Source of the DNA: Candidatus Zipacnadia bacterium
GTDB taxonomy: Bacteria > Armatimonadota > Zipacnadia > Zipacnadales > UBA5352
NCBI GenBank assembly: GCA_029820945.1
Contig: JALGUJ010000029.1
Coordinates: 1 to 48,406 of the forward strand
Length of the DNA: 48,406 nt
Reading direction: 5' to 3'
The first letter of the stretch is position 1, and each line of letters begins with the position of its first letter. The notes beneath the pieces were generated by a model. It saw only the letters and a program-made list of their open reading frames with translations. It ran no database searches and was not told the DNA's origin. Positions 30,299 through 38,202 of this stretch are shown here, one piece after another. The translations under genes and the position numbers were made by a program.

Positions 30299-31453
30299 CT
30301 ACATCCCCACGGCGTAGAACACCAGCCCTACCAGCAGGGCGGGCACCGTGGTCGTGATGGTCAGCCACAGCGCAACGCGCGGACTCATGGCGATGATTGG
30401 GAAGAGCGCGTCTCCGTCCTGGCTCAGTGTGTGAGCCACGAGGGCTGAGAACGGGATGACGCCCTCCGTGTAGAGCGTGACAATGATGATCTGCGGTCCG
30501 CAGCCGGGGATGAGGCCAATGCAGGCGGTAGCCACCACGGGGAGCACGCCGGCCTGTGCCACAAGCGCCTGCAGGTCGAGTTGCGTGAAGTGCATGAACA
30601 GCTCATAGGCGGCATAGGCCACGAAGACCCAGAAGGTGACGAATGCGGTCTCGTGGGCGTCGTGGATGAACGTCTCCTTCAGTGACGCGACCTTCTCCTC
30701 GAACTCAGCATGCGTGTCGTCCGCGAGGCCGTGACGCCCCGCGACGAGCCATATCACTGACAGCGCCAGGCCGGCCAGGCCCACGACGCGGTTCAGGTCG
30801 AAGCCCAGCCACCGGCTCACGTCCTGCTGCGTCAGCAGGATGACGCCCAGGACGAACCCGACCGCGCAGACCAGCCAGTAGAGGCCGTATCCTCTATGGG
30901 TGATCTCGTAGCCGAGAGTGCCGGGTACCTCGTGCCCGTCGGGGTGCAGCGCTTCGCCAATGCTGTCTCCCGCGGAGTGACCGAGGTGCGGCCATCTGCC
31001 TGCGCTTGAGCGCCTGCCGGCGGGAGTCGTGGCCTGCGTAGGACGGACCAGTCGGGCTCCGATCCCGAAGGCGTCGATCGCGTAGCCCGCGAGGATCCCC
31101 ACCACAAGAGAGATCAGGTGAATGTAGACCGCCTGCCGGGGCATCTTCGAGATGATGACGAAGGAGGAGTCGCCCATGGTGGCGATCAGCGTTGCGATGA
31201 CTGTGCCATAGGTGACGGTCCCTCGGAGGTAGAGCGGCATCACGAAGATGGCGCCGCCACAGCCCGGCGAGGTGCCCAGCGCGGCACCGATGAGGACCTG
31301 GAACCGCTTGTGCCTCCTGATGGCATCTATCACCCCTCCCGCTGCCCGGTAGTTCAGGTAGCCGAAGAAGAGCAGCATGGCTCCGACGAAGACGCCAACC
31401 TGGAGGAAGGAGCCTTCGGCCGATTCCAGGAGGAGGCGGCCGACATCATTCAT
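30299..31453 (-). CDS. ArsP_2-type putative metal(loid) exporter / permease
   Basis: A 384-residue membrane protein with about ten helices in two halves. Each half carries a matching signature: S-P-G-C-G-G-A-I-F-V-M-P-L-Y in the first and I-P-G-C-G-P-Q-I-I-I-V-T-L-Y in the second. Each is followed by a G-D-(S/A) region (T-M-G-D-S-S-F-V-I-I; S-Q-D-G-D-A-L-F-P-I-I). This duplicated layout fits the 'putative 10TM heavy-metal exporter' family (PF11449), related to ArsP. A hydrophilic loop of about 50 residues links the halves. The two Cys in P-G-C-G are candidate metal contacts. Location between a corrinoid activator and an ArsR-controlled gene supports a metal or metalloid role, but the ion is unknown. 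Confidence 0.82.
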   Translation of the reverse strand: MNDVGRLLLESAEGSFLQVGVFVGAMLLFFGYLNYRAAGGVIDAIRRHKRFQVLIGAALGTSPGCGGAIFVMPLYLRGTVTYGTVIATLIATMGDSSFVIISKMPRQAVYIHLISLVVGILAGYAIDAFGIGARLVRPTQATTPAGRRSSAGRWPHLGHSAGDSIGEALHPDGHEVPGTLGYEITHRGYGLYWLVCAVGFVLGVILLTQQDVSRWLGFDLNRVVGLAGLALSVIWLVAGRHGLADDTHAEFEEKVASLKETFIHDAHETAFVTFWVFVAYAAYELFMHFTQLDLQALVAQAGVLPVVATACIGLIPGCGPQIIIVTLYTEGVIPFSALVAHTLSQDGDALFPIIAMSPRVALWLTITTTVPALLVGLVFYAVGM

Positions 31454-31559
31454 ATCCTGACACGCCTGCTATCTCTGCCGTCACGCCGCACTCTCACGGC
31501 GGTCGCGAGCATGAGCACCGGGAAGTCGGGCGCCCAAACGGCCGTCGAGCCGCCCGTTG

Positions 31560-33167
31560 TCAGAAGTACATGTTGTCGGCGACGAGGAAGTCGAAGTCCG
31601 ACTCCAGCTCGTTGGGCTTGATGTGCTCGATGCCGGCGGCGCACTCCTCAGACTCGCGGCGGGTCCGTTGGGAGAGCAGCATCTCCGCGGCGCCGGCCAG
31701 GGCGGCGTTGCCGATCTTGGCGACGCGATCCGGGAGGTTGGGGAGCAGCCCAATGGCGACGGCGTGCTCCACGGTGATGTAGTTCCCGAAGGCCCCGGCG
31801 AGGTAGATTGTGTCGATGTCCTCCGGCTCAATGCCGTAGTACTTGATGAGCAGATCCTGGTCGGTCCTCAGGCCGGCCTTGGCCGTGATGAGCTGGTAGA
31901 CGTCCTGCTGCGTCAGTCGAATGGAGTCCGTCAGGTGGAAGTCCTCGCTGAGCTTGGCCTTCCTGGTCATGATACCGGCCTTAAGCAGCTCGCCCAGCAG
32001 ATCGATGAGGCCGGAGCCACAGATGCCCACGGGCGGCTGATTGCCGATGGTCTCGTACTGCACCTGGCCGTCAGAGATGGTGACGTTGCTGATGGCGCCG
32101 GCGACGGCGCCGACCCCGCTGCCGACCGCGGCGCCCTCGTAGGCGCCGCCGGCGGCGCATGAGGCCGTCATGATATGCTCGGCGTTGCCCACAGCCACCT
32201 CGCCGTTGGTGCCGATGTCGATGATCATGCAGGGCCTCTCGGCCCGGTGCATGCGCGCGGCGATGATGTCGGCGAGGCAGTCGGCGCCGGCATGCCCGCC
32301 GATCAGGGCCGGGCCGTAGACGTTGGCCCTGGGGTGGATCTGCATTCCCAGCGAGGCGGCCTCAGCATTAACGGGCTCCGTGCTCGGCGGCTCGAAGGGG
32401 AGGACTCCCAGCGGTCCCACATCCAGCCCAAAGAACAGATTGCGCATGGTGGGGTTGCCGACGGCAACCACCTCATAGATCTGCTCGGCGGGGATGCCGT
32501 CACGGTCGGCGAACTCCTCGAGTATCTCGTTCACGGCCGAGATCACCGTCGTCTGCAGATCCTGACGCCCGTCTTCGTGGCGCATCGTGTGGTCGATCCG
32601 GGAGATGACGTCGTCTCCGTAGGCGCTCTGCGGGTTCTTGCGCGCGACCACGGCCACCGGCTCCCCACTCTCAAGGTCGAGCACCTGGCAGACGAGCGTG
32701 GTGGTGCCGACGTCGATGGCCAGGCCGTACAGGCGTCCCTCGTATGCCCCGAGGCTGCGCTCGCCGTCCGGTCCGCTCCAGACGACCGTGTCGTCCACCC
32801 GGCGGACGGCGGGGTTCAGCTCTATCTTGTGTCGGACGCTGTCGCTGAGGATGGTGTAGTCGCCCGCGCTGATCACGTAGACGTAAAGGTCGGCCGGCCT
32901 TACTACCGTGGCCTGGCAGGCCAATCGCTCGGAGGGGCCCAGCTCGAAGCTCTCTTCGGCCGCCGTCTTGGGCGACAGCGCCTCGGCGCCTCTCTCGACC
33001 CGCACAAGGCACTTCCCGCATGTCCCCGCCCCCCCACACTCCGCGTTTATGGCTATGCCGAGCCGGCGCACATGCTCGAGGATCGTTCCCTCGAAGAGTT
33101 CGATGCCTTCGCGGCCTCTGCGGTACTGCGGGAAGTACATCCTGTGCTCGCCGAACCGTTCGCTCAT
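31560..33167 (-). CDS. Reductive activator of corrinoid proteins (2Fe-2S ferredoxin plus DUF4445/ASKHA)
   Basis: A 535-residue protein. The N-terminal ferredoxin-like domain has Cys44, Cys50, Cys53 and Cys84 (CX5CX2C...C), suited to a plant-type 2Fe-2S cluster. The ASKHA ATPase-like part follows, with A-I-D-V-G-T-T-T, I-I-D-I-G-T-N-G-E-V and G-S-G-L-I-D. This is the RACE/RamA-like arrangement that uses ATP to reduce inactive Co(II) corrinoid proteins back to Co(I). ATG 33167 follows GAGGTG, and the upstream in-frame extension is rejected. It lies downstream of a URO-D methyltransferase, which is the usual partner. No B12-binding protein is in the window, so its target must be encoded elsewhere. 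Confidence 0.88.
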   Translation of the reverse strand: MSERFGEHRMYFPQYRRGREGIELFEGTILEHVRRLGIAINAECGGAGTCGKCLVRVERGAEALSPKTAAEESFELGPSERLACQATVVRPADLYVYVISAGDYTILSDSVRHKIELNPAVRRVDDTVVWSGPDGERSLGAYEGRLYGLAIDVGTTTLVCQVLDLESGEPVAVVARKNPQSAYGDDVISRIDHTMRHEDGRQDLQTTVISAVNEILEEFADRDGIPAEQIYEVVAVGNPTMRNLFFGLDVGPLGVLPFEPPSTEPVNAEAASLGMQIHPRANVYGPALIGGHAGADCLADIIAARMHRAERPCMIIDIGTNGEVAVGNAEHIMTASCAAGGAYEGAAVGSGVGAVAGAISNVTISDGQVQYETIGNQPPVGICGSGLIDLLGELLKAGIMTRKAKLSEDFHLTDSIRLTQQDVYQLITAKAGLRTDQDLLIKYYGIEPEDIDTIYLAGAFGNYITVEHAVAIGLLPNLPDRVAKIGNAALAGAAEMLLSQRTRRESEECAAGIEHIKPNELESDFDFLVADNMYF

Positions 33168-33391
33168 GCCATGCACCTCAAGATAGGATAGCTTGCGTGG
33201 TTCTCCTGGTAGTGCTCGGGACATCGGTCGCGGCAGTTCGTTTCGACTTCTCCGTCACGTGGCCCTGCACGAGCCGCTCGAACGCCGGTCGGCACTGATA
33301 GCTGCTGTGCTCGCGCGACGGCATTGGGAGCTTTCCCTGTGGTGATGCTCACGCGCGGTCGGCCAGTCGGCCGCAGCTTAAGTGCGTGGGC

Positions 33392-34534
33392 TCAATACTG
33401 GCCGCACTCCCTGACCAACTCCAGCACGCGTTCATAGCGGGTGAAGCTGACGTCGTTGGGGACCGAGTGATCCGAGTGGTAGATATACCCGCCGCCCTGC
33501 ATGGCAACAGGGACCTTGGAGCGTATCTCCTCCTCGATCACCGCCGGATCGGGGTCAGCCATAGCGCGGACGTCAATGCCGCCCATGAGGGCCAGCTCGT
33601 CTCCGAATGTCTGCTTCATCTCCACAAGGTCCATGCCTGCCTTCTGCTCCAGCGGCTGCAGGCAGTCCAGCCCGTCCTCGATGAAGCGGGAGATGAGTTC
33701 CTTGACGCATCCGCAGCTATGGAGGATGACCGGCAGGCCCTCGCCGTGGAAGTAGTCCACGAGCCGGCGGAACGTCGGGCGCAGTTGCTGATCGTAGTGC
33801 TCCGGCGAGAACAGCAGGCCATTGCGGTACCCCAGGTCGCAGAGGATGAAGGCGCCATCGAACTGAAAGCCGCCGTCCTTCATGATCTCGTACATCTCGA
33901 TGCTCAGGGCGGCATCGGTCTCGTACATGTCGATGACCCACTCTGGATCGGTGACGATGGCCATCAGGAGCTGCTCGGAGGCGACATACGACTGCATCTT
34001 GTCATAGCCGAAGGGGGCCGCATAGACGGTAAAGCGGCCCTGATCGTGGGCCTGCCGCCAGCCGGGCAGCCCGAGACGGCGGTCCGTCCTGCCCGTCTCG
34101 AGCATCGAGTCATCGCCCCGGTTGTCCTCAGCGGTCCCGGCCAGCCACGCACCATCCCAGTCCACCCGGTCGGGGTCGGGGACGAGGCGCTCCTTGACCT
34201 GCTCCCAATCCTCGCGGCTCTTGCAGGGCCAGTCGATGATCTCCGGGGTCGAGGAGTAGTCCTTGTGATCGCGGCGCAGGCCGCCCTGGGGGGTGGTTCG
34301 GACGATGTACTCCTCATCCTCCTCCACGACCTCCACCGGCAGGCGCGGGGAGGTATCGGCGCCGAAGGCCACCATCTCGAAGTCGAAGTACTCGGCCGGA
34401 TTGACCTCGACGGGCAGGCCCTCTGCGTGCCATCGCTCTATGGCGGAGACCCACGGGCTGTCGTGCACGGGTACGCGATCGGCTTCCTCGTGGTGCAGTG
34501 CCATCAGCATGCGCTCGCGGGACGTCATCTGCAT
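33392..34534 (-). CDS. URO-D-family methyltransferase with zinc-type HxC motif
   Basis: A 380-residue member of the uroporphyrinogen-decarboxylase fold in its methyltransferase branch (MtaA/MtbA/CmuA-like). The start block M-T-S-R-E-R-M-L-M-A-L-H and V-P-V-H-D are typical. The zinc-like motif is His272-x-Cys274 in L-H-S-C-G-C, with a late Cys377 that could complete H-x-C-xn-C. L-M-G-G-I-D-V follows. Such enzymes move methyl groups between a corrinoid protein and a thiol or other acceptor. True heme-pathway HemE is unlikely. ATG 34534 follows GAAGGGA. The leftward promoter at 35005 would give a leader of about 460 bases. The corrinoid activator follows after 224 bases. Confidence 0.87.
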   Translation of the reverse strand: MQMTSRERMLMALHHEEADRVPVHDSPWVSAIERWHAEGLPVEVNPAEYFDFEMVAFGADTSPRLPVEVVEEDEEYIVRTTPQGGLRRDHKDYSSTPEIIDWPCKSREDWEQVKERLVPDPDRVDWDGAWLAGTAEDNRGDDSMLETGRTDRRLGLPGWRQAHDQGRFTVYAAPFGYDKMQSYVASEQLLMAIVTDPEWVIDMYETDAALSIEMYEIMKDGGFQFDGAFILCDLGYRNGLLFSPEHYDQQLRPTFRRLVDYFHGEGLPVILHSCGCVKELISRFIEDGLDCLQPLEQKAGMDLVEMKQTFGDELALMGGIDVRAMADPDPAVIEEEIRSKVPVAMQGGGYIYHSDHSVPNDVSFTRYERVLELVRECGQY

Positions 34535-34911
34535 TACCGTCCCTTCTCGGGCTTGAGCAAGTCTGTGGTCACGCGCCCCACCCGCCGCGGGCAGCCATGC
34601 ACCTGCCTCCCCGCAGTGAGCGACGTGGTGCACTGCGCCTGGTGGCAGGAACGCGCTCTGAATCCCTGCCCTGCCCGGCGCCCGGCGCTGGCAGATCCTG
34701 GGGGAGATGCGTCTCAGGCGTCGAGTCCGCCGGATATGCTCGGCTCGATGAGAGCACCCAGATTCCTGTGGATGACACACGGACGCCCCCGTCCGCGCGT
34801 CGTTGCTCTGCAGGCGTTCGCGCCGCAACGGGGCAGGCCTCACCCCCCTGGTCCCTCCCGCCCAGGAGCGGGATGCGCAGGCACGGGACGTCGCCGCTCG
34901 GTGCGCGCATC

Positions 34912-34932
34912 CACACGCATCTGGATGCTGCC
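34912..34932 (+). repeat. 21-base repeat, copy 2 (upstream of the arsR-like -35)
   Basis: 20 of 21 identical to 106-126. It may be an element end, an upstream promoter element or a coincidence. Confidence 0.5.
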
Positions 34933-34949
34933 CGGCTTGATCAGCATCC

Positions 34950-34978
34950 TTGACAGGGCCGGGTACAGCGAATAGCAT
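34950..34978 (+). promoter_or_regulatory. Rightward promoter of the arsR-like/NifX-like/methyltransferase operon
   Basis: TTGACA at 34950-34955, a 17-base spacer and TAGCAT at 34973-34978. It has the same -10 and spacing as the promoter at 24782. Confidence 0.75.
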
Positions 34979-34985
34979 GAAATGC

Positions 34986-35001
34986 GTGCGTGCATGCGCA
35001 T
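34986..35001. promoter_or_regulatory. Operator D: shared dyad at the arsR-like promoter
   Basis: GTGCG-TGCATG-CGCAT, seven bases past the rightward -10 and three bases from the leftward -10. An 18-base block on the minus strand beginning CATATGCGCAT and ending CACGCA differs from operator A at one position. Confidence 0.75.
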
Positions 35002-35004
35002 ATG

Positions 35005-35032
35005 ACTATACCACCGGGCCGTGCGATGTCAA
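35005..35032 (-). promoter_or_regulatory. Leftward promoter facing the arsR-like promoter
   Basis: On the minus strand, TTGACA (35027-35032), a 16-base spacer and TATAGT (35005-35010). It would transcribe the URO-D, corrinoid-activator and exporter genes. Confidence 0.65.
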
Positions 35033-35097
35033 GGTGGCGCGCAGATGCGGGCGGATTCGCCGGTTCCGAGGCCGGCGCCACTGCGAGGGATCGAGAT

Positions 35098-35385
35098 ATG
35101 GGACAGATCACCGAGGACTACGAGACCCTGGCCGACCTCTTCAGGGCGCTGGCCCATCCGGTCAGGCTCAGCATCCTGGGGAGGACCTTCGAGGGCGAGT
35201 TCTGCGTGCAGGACCTCGGGGAGCATCTTGATCGCAGCCAGCCCAACATTTCCCAGCATCTTGCCGTGCTTCGCGAACGCGGACTCGTCATAGCGGAGCG
35301 AAAGGGCAGGAGAGTCTGCTACCGACCGGCGGACCCTCGCATCGCCGAGGTGATCCGCCTGGCGTCGGAGACCGTTTCTGACTGA
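35098..35385 (+). CDS. ArsR/SmtB-family transcriptional repressor
   Basis: A 95-residue winged-helix protein with L-F-R-A-L-A-H-P-V-R-L-S-I-L at the start, the recognition helix around R-S-Q-P-N-I-S-Q-H-L-A-V-L, and the wing A-E-R-K-G-R-R-V-C-Y-R. Family members bind dyad operators and let go when a metal, metalloid or redox signal binds. Here only Cys35 (E-F-C-V-Q-D-L) and Cys78 (V-C-Y-R) are available, so the classic C-V-C-D-L arsenic site is incomplete and the signal is uncertain. The ATG at 35098 has GAGGG eight bases upstream. An in-frame start at 34990 would lie inside the operator and is rejected. Probably autoregulated through operator D. Confidence 0.93.
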   Translation: MGQITEDYETLADLFRALAHPVRLSILGRTFEGEFCVQDLGEHLDRSQPNISQHLAVLRERGLVIAERKGRRVCYRPADPRIAEVIRLASETVSD

Positions 35386-35441
35386 GAACTGCCCGAGGCG
35401 CAATCAGGGCACATCTGCTTAGGAACAGTGGAGGTAGTGCG

Positions 35442-35843
35442 ATGGAACTACTTGTAGCATTTAGCACGAACGACGGGGAGACGGTGTTCGCCGACGACCA
35501 CGCGGGGATGGCGAGGTACTTCGACGTCTACAGGTTCGGAGAGGATGGGGCGGAGTTCGTCGAGCGCCGCGAGAACTCCAAGTACGGCGGCGATGAGAGG
35601 ATGAGACACGGCGACCCCAAGAAGGCCAAGGAGTCGCTGAGCGCCCTGGAAGGGGTCCACGTCTGGGCCAGCGTGCGCTTCGGCCCGAATCTACCGCGAC
35701 TGCTCAAGAAGGTGGCCTGCGTGGTGGTGCGGGTGCACACCATCGAGCAGGCCGTCGAGCTCATCCAGGCCAATCTGGACGCCGTGGCTGAGGAGTACGC
35801 CAGAGGCGAGGAGAGGAAGCACATGGTGCTCCGGCCCGAGTAG
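35442..35843 (+). CDS. NifX/NifB-type dinitrogenase cofactor-family protein
   Basis: A 133-residue protein of the NifX/NafY-like family (PF02579). The start (V-A-F-S-T-N-D-G), the A-R-Y-F-D-V-Y segment, F-V-E-R-R-E-N-S and the H-G-D-P-K-K-A block are characteristic. Small members of this family bind iron-sulfur or metal-cluster intermediates. No nif genes are nearby, so a metal-chaperone role is more likely than nitrogen fixation. The start has GGAGGT six bases upstream. It follows the arsR-like gene after 56 bases and precedes a methyltransferase by 13 bases. Confidence 0.82.
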   Translation: MELLVAFSTNDGETVFADDHAGMARYFDVYRFGEDGAEFVERRENSKYGGDERMRHGDPKKAKESLSALEGVHVWASVRFGPNLPRLLKKVACVVVRVHTIEQAVELIQANLDAVAEEYARGEERKHMVLRPE

Positions 35844-35856
35844 CGGGTGAGCTCAG

Positions 35857-36393
35857 ATGCCAGTCGAGCGAGAGCAGATAGAGACGAGGATCGCCGAGAC
35901 TCTGGGCGAGGTCGGATCGGTGCTCGACGTGGGCGCCGGGAACTGCCGGCTCGTGCGCTTTCTCGCGCAGGAGGTGGCGCAGGAGGCGGTGGGCATTGAC
36001 ATCAACGGCCGTGCTGACTACGAGCGGCTGGCCGGTGAGTTCGATGGTGGCGTCCGCAGCGCCCGATGTCTGGAGATGGACGCCCGGCACATGGACGGCC
36101 TCGAGGACGACCGCTTCGACGCGGTGGTCAGCACCCACGCCCTGCATGAGATAGCCGACCCCGATGCCGGCCTGCGCGAGATGCGGCGGGTGCTCAAGGA
36201 GGGCGGCATCCTGCTGATCGCCGACTTCGCCAGGGGCGAGACCAGGTGGAACGAACGCTACTTCACGCCCGCCGAGGTCGAGGCGATGCTCCGCCGCGCC
36301 GGCTTCGCGGAGATAGACGTGCAGAAGGTCGCGGGCGAGCCATTCATGTTCGCGACGGCCACGAAGTGGGCCGGCGGGCACGGGCCTGTGTAA
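35857..36393 (+). CDS. SAM-dependent methyltransferase, small class I
   Basis: A 178-residue protein with motif I V-L-D-V-G-A-G-N-C-R near 24-33, V-G-I-D-I-N as the acidic loop, and F-D-A-V-V-S-T-H-A-L-H-E-I as motif IV. The L-K-E-G-G-I-L-L-I-A-D-F segment and a C-terminal G-F-A-E strand complete the fold. Close spacing to the NifX-like gene makes it the last gene of the arsR-like operon. The acceptor is unknown. Few cysteines are present and no ArsM-type pattern is seen. Confidence 0.85.
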   Translation: MPVEREQIETRIAETLGEVGSVLDVGAGNCRLVRFLAQEVAQEAVGIDINGRADYERLAGEFDGGVRSARCLEMDARHMDGLEDDRFDAVVSTHALHEIADPDAGLREMRRVLKEGGILLIADFARGETRWNERYFTPAEVEAMLRRAGFAEIDVQKVAGEPFMFATATKWAGGHGPV

Positions 36394-36484
36394 GTGCTGG
36401 CGCGTGCCGGCCGCAGATCCTCGTGATCCGGCGCGAGTGGGCGGGCTCGTTGCGCTCCCAGCGTTGAGGAGACCGGCTCAGGCG

Positions 36485-37477
36485 TTACGGCCCGATCCTG
36501 ATGACATCGATGCGGTCGGGGTCGCTGTTACCCAGGCGGTACCTCTGCGTGGCCGGCTCCAGGTACGAGACCCGGGGGGCGAGGCATGGATCGGCGGTGC
36601 TGTGCTCGCGCAAGCCCTCAAGCAGCACCTGGCGCCCGACCACGTCCACGGCCACCGGATCTCGCGAGGCCAGGACGCCACGGTAGAGCCAGGTCTGGGG
36701 CTCACCGGTCTCGCCGTCGAGACGGTAGGTGGGGCGGAGGGCATCAACCACCTGCATGACGTTCTTGCGCCGCAGCGTGGAGTTGGCGCCGGCCTCTCCG
36801 AGCATCTCGGGGGAGCGTCGGAGGCGCTCCCTCTCCACGTACGGGAATGACATGAGGCAGTTGGCCAGCGCCCCGTACATGCCGATCTGCGCGTCCACGC
36901 GGAGGCGGCAGAGGCCGACGACCACGGTGCAGTAGTCGAGGACGACGCGGCTGAGGCCGTGCCTGTAGCCCTGGTCGTCGCTGGCCATCACGCGAGCGCC
37001 GGGGGCCCTGCCGCTGAGGTCGAAGCCGGCGCGGAAGAGGGCGGTCTCGTCGCCGGAGTAGATGATGATGCTGCGCAGCGGCACACCGGCGTCCATGATC
37101 TGGCGGATGAGCGCCTCGAGGAGCACGTCGTGGGCGCGGATGCCCTCGGCGTCGAGCTGGATGCCCACGCGGTCGTTGGGCCCGAGCACGCTGCGCCAGG
37201 CGGCGTCCTGCGACCCTGTGCCGGTGGCGGCCTGTACGGCCTCGGCCAGCAGTCGATCGACCGTGCCGTAATCGACTCGCCCCTCGGGGTAGAGCCAATA
37301 CGGGCTCATGGGCGCATCCTGCACCATGATCTTCCGGGCGCGCGCCACGGCCACCACAGAGCGGTCGGCCACACCCGGCGTGCAGCGCCCCACGCCACAG
37401 GCCGCGCAGACCAGTGCCGCGATGGCGACGCCCAGACGCGCCCGCCGCCCGATCGTTCCTGCCTCCGACAACGGCAT
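36485..37477 (-). CDS. Exported DUF362-domain protein
   Basis: A 330-residue protein. The N-terminus R-R-A-R-L-G-V-A-I-A-A-L-V-C-A-A-C-G looks like a signal peptide, possibly Tat-type or lipoprotein-like. The DUF362 body shows G-I-Q-L-D-A-E-G-I, the L-L-E-A-L-I-R-Q-I-M-D-A-G-V block, I-I-I-Y-S-G-D-E and late A-S-R-D-P-V-A-V-D. DUF362 proteins are often found with iron-sulfur or corrinoid enzymes, but their activity is unsettled. No ferredoxin domain is attached here. It converges on the methyltransferase at 36393 across 91 bases. Confidence 0.82.
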   Translation of the reverse strand: MPLSEAGTIGRRARLGVAIAALVCAACGVGRCTPGVADRSVVAVARARKIMVQDAPMSPYWLYPEGRVDYGTVDRLLAEAVQAATGTGSQDAAWRSVLGPNDRVGIQLDAEGIRAHDVLLEALIRQIMDAGVPLRSIIIYSGDETALFRAGFDLSGRAPGARVMASDDQGYRHGLSRVVLDYCTVVVGLCRLRVDAQIGMYGALANCLMSFPYVERERLRRSPEMLGEAGANSTLRRKNVMQVVDALRPTYRLDGETGEPQTWLYRGVLASRDPVAVDVVGRQVLLEGLREHSTADPCLAPRVSYLEPATQRYRLGNSDPDRIDVIRIGP

Positions 37478-37564
37478 CCTCTCCGCTTCCGCTCCTGCAG
37501 TCCGGCTCGCATTAGAACTGACAAGCGTGACCCACGCCGGTTTCGTGCCGCATCGCCATGGCGG

Positions 37565-38119
37565 TCAGGCGCCGATCCTCGCCGCGGCCAGGAGCAGGCC
37601 GGCGGTGGTCTTCAGGTCCCGGAGCTGACCCTCTCGGCATCGCCGCAGGGCCTCGGCCAGCGGCATGCGCACGACCTGGATGTTCTCGTCGGCGTCGGGC
37701 TCGCCCGTGGCGGCGGCCAGCTCCGTGGCCAGGTAGAGCCCAATGACCTCCGTGCTGTAGCCGGGGGCGGCGTAGAGGTCGGCCAGGTGCTCGATGGAGC
37801 CCGCGCTGTGGCCGATCTCCTCGACCAGCTCGCGGCGCAGCGTCTCCTCCGGCCGCTCGCCCTCCTCCCGCGTCCCGGCGGGGACTTCGAGCAGCGCCCG
37901 GCCCGCCGCATGCCGCCACTGGCGAACCATCAGCACCTCTCCCTCATCGGTCAGAGGCACGGCGGCAACGGCTCCGCGGTGGACGACGATCTCGCGCTTT
38001 GATCTGCCCCCGCCGGACAGATTGACCTCATCAACTCGCAGATGGACGACCCTGCCGCTGTAGATCGTCTCAGTCTCCACGGTAGTCTCCGGCAGTGGCT
38101 GACCGCGGTCGTGCCTCAC
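37565..38119 (-). CDS. NUDIX hydrolase, ADP-ribose pyrophosphatase type
   Basis: A 184-residue protein with E-T-E-T-I-Y-S-G-R-V-V-H-L-R-V-D-E-V, the usual lead-in of ADP-sugar pyrophosphatases, and R-Q-W-R-H-A. The NUDIX box begins G-T-R-E-E-G-E and ends R-E-L-V-E-E-I-G, with correct GX5EX7REUXEEXGU spacing. It probably hydrolyses ADP-ribose or a related nucleoside diphosphate-sugar. The start is GTG 38119 with GAGGAG upstream, and the long in-frame extension to 38398 is rejected. Divergent from the amidohydrolase pair. Confidence 0.9.
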   Translation of the reverse strand: MRHDRGQPLPETTVETETIYSGRVVHLRVDEVNLSGGGRSKREIVVHRGAVAAVPLTDEGEVLMVRQWRHAAGRALLEVPAGTREEGERPEETLRRELVEEIGHSAGSIEHLADLYAAPGYSTEVIGLYLATELAAATGEPDADENIQVVRMPLAEALRRCREGQLRDLKTTAGLLLAAARIGA

Positions 38120-38202
38120 GGTTCGCACTCCTCGTATCCTGATTCTCGTCCCCTCACGACTTCGGCGCGCCGCCGCCACGACCTGCCGGAGCCCGCAGGT
38201 CC

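Larger units (their letters stand above)
34535..34997 (-). other. Long leader of the URO-D gene with several hairpins
   Basis: About 460 bases without a convincing gene, transcribed leftward if the promoter at 35005-35032 is used. Seen hairpins are CGGACG/CGTCCG at 34780-34795, CGTTGC/GCAACG at 34801-34830 enclosing GGCG-TTCG-CGCC, TCCCGC/GCGGGA at 34856-34873, and GGATGCTG/CAGCATCC at about 34922-34948. A stop-free frame crosses it but has non-protein composition. I looked for a cobalamin-riboswitch B12 box and did not find a convincing one. Confidence 0.45.

Noticed and set aside
33392-34534. Assignment of the first URO-D gene as heme-pathway hemE
   Set aside because: The H-x-C motif, the late Cys and the neighbouring corrinoid activator fit the methyltransferase branch; no other heme genes are present.
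34800-34870. Possible cobalamin riboswitch in the URO-D leader (A-C-C-A-G-G... segment on the minus strand)
   Set aside because: Only a loose resemblance to the B12 box, with no companion conserved segments in order; kept only as an unnamed structured leader.
34990-35097. Earlier in-frame start for the ArsR-like protein
   Set aside because: It would begin inside the operator and the encoded extension is not family-like, while ATG 35098 has a good ribosome site.
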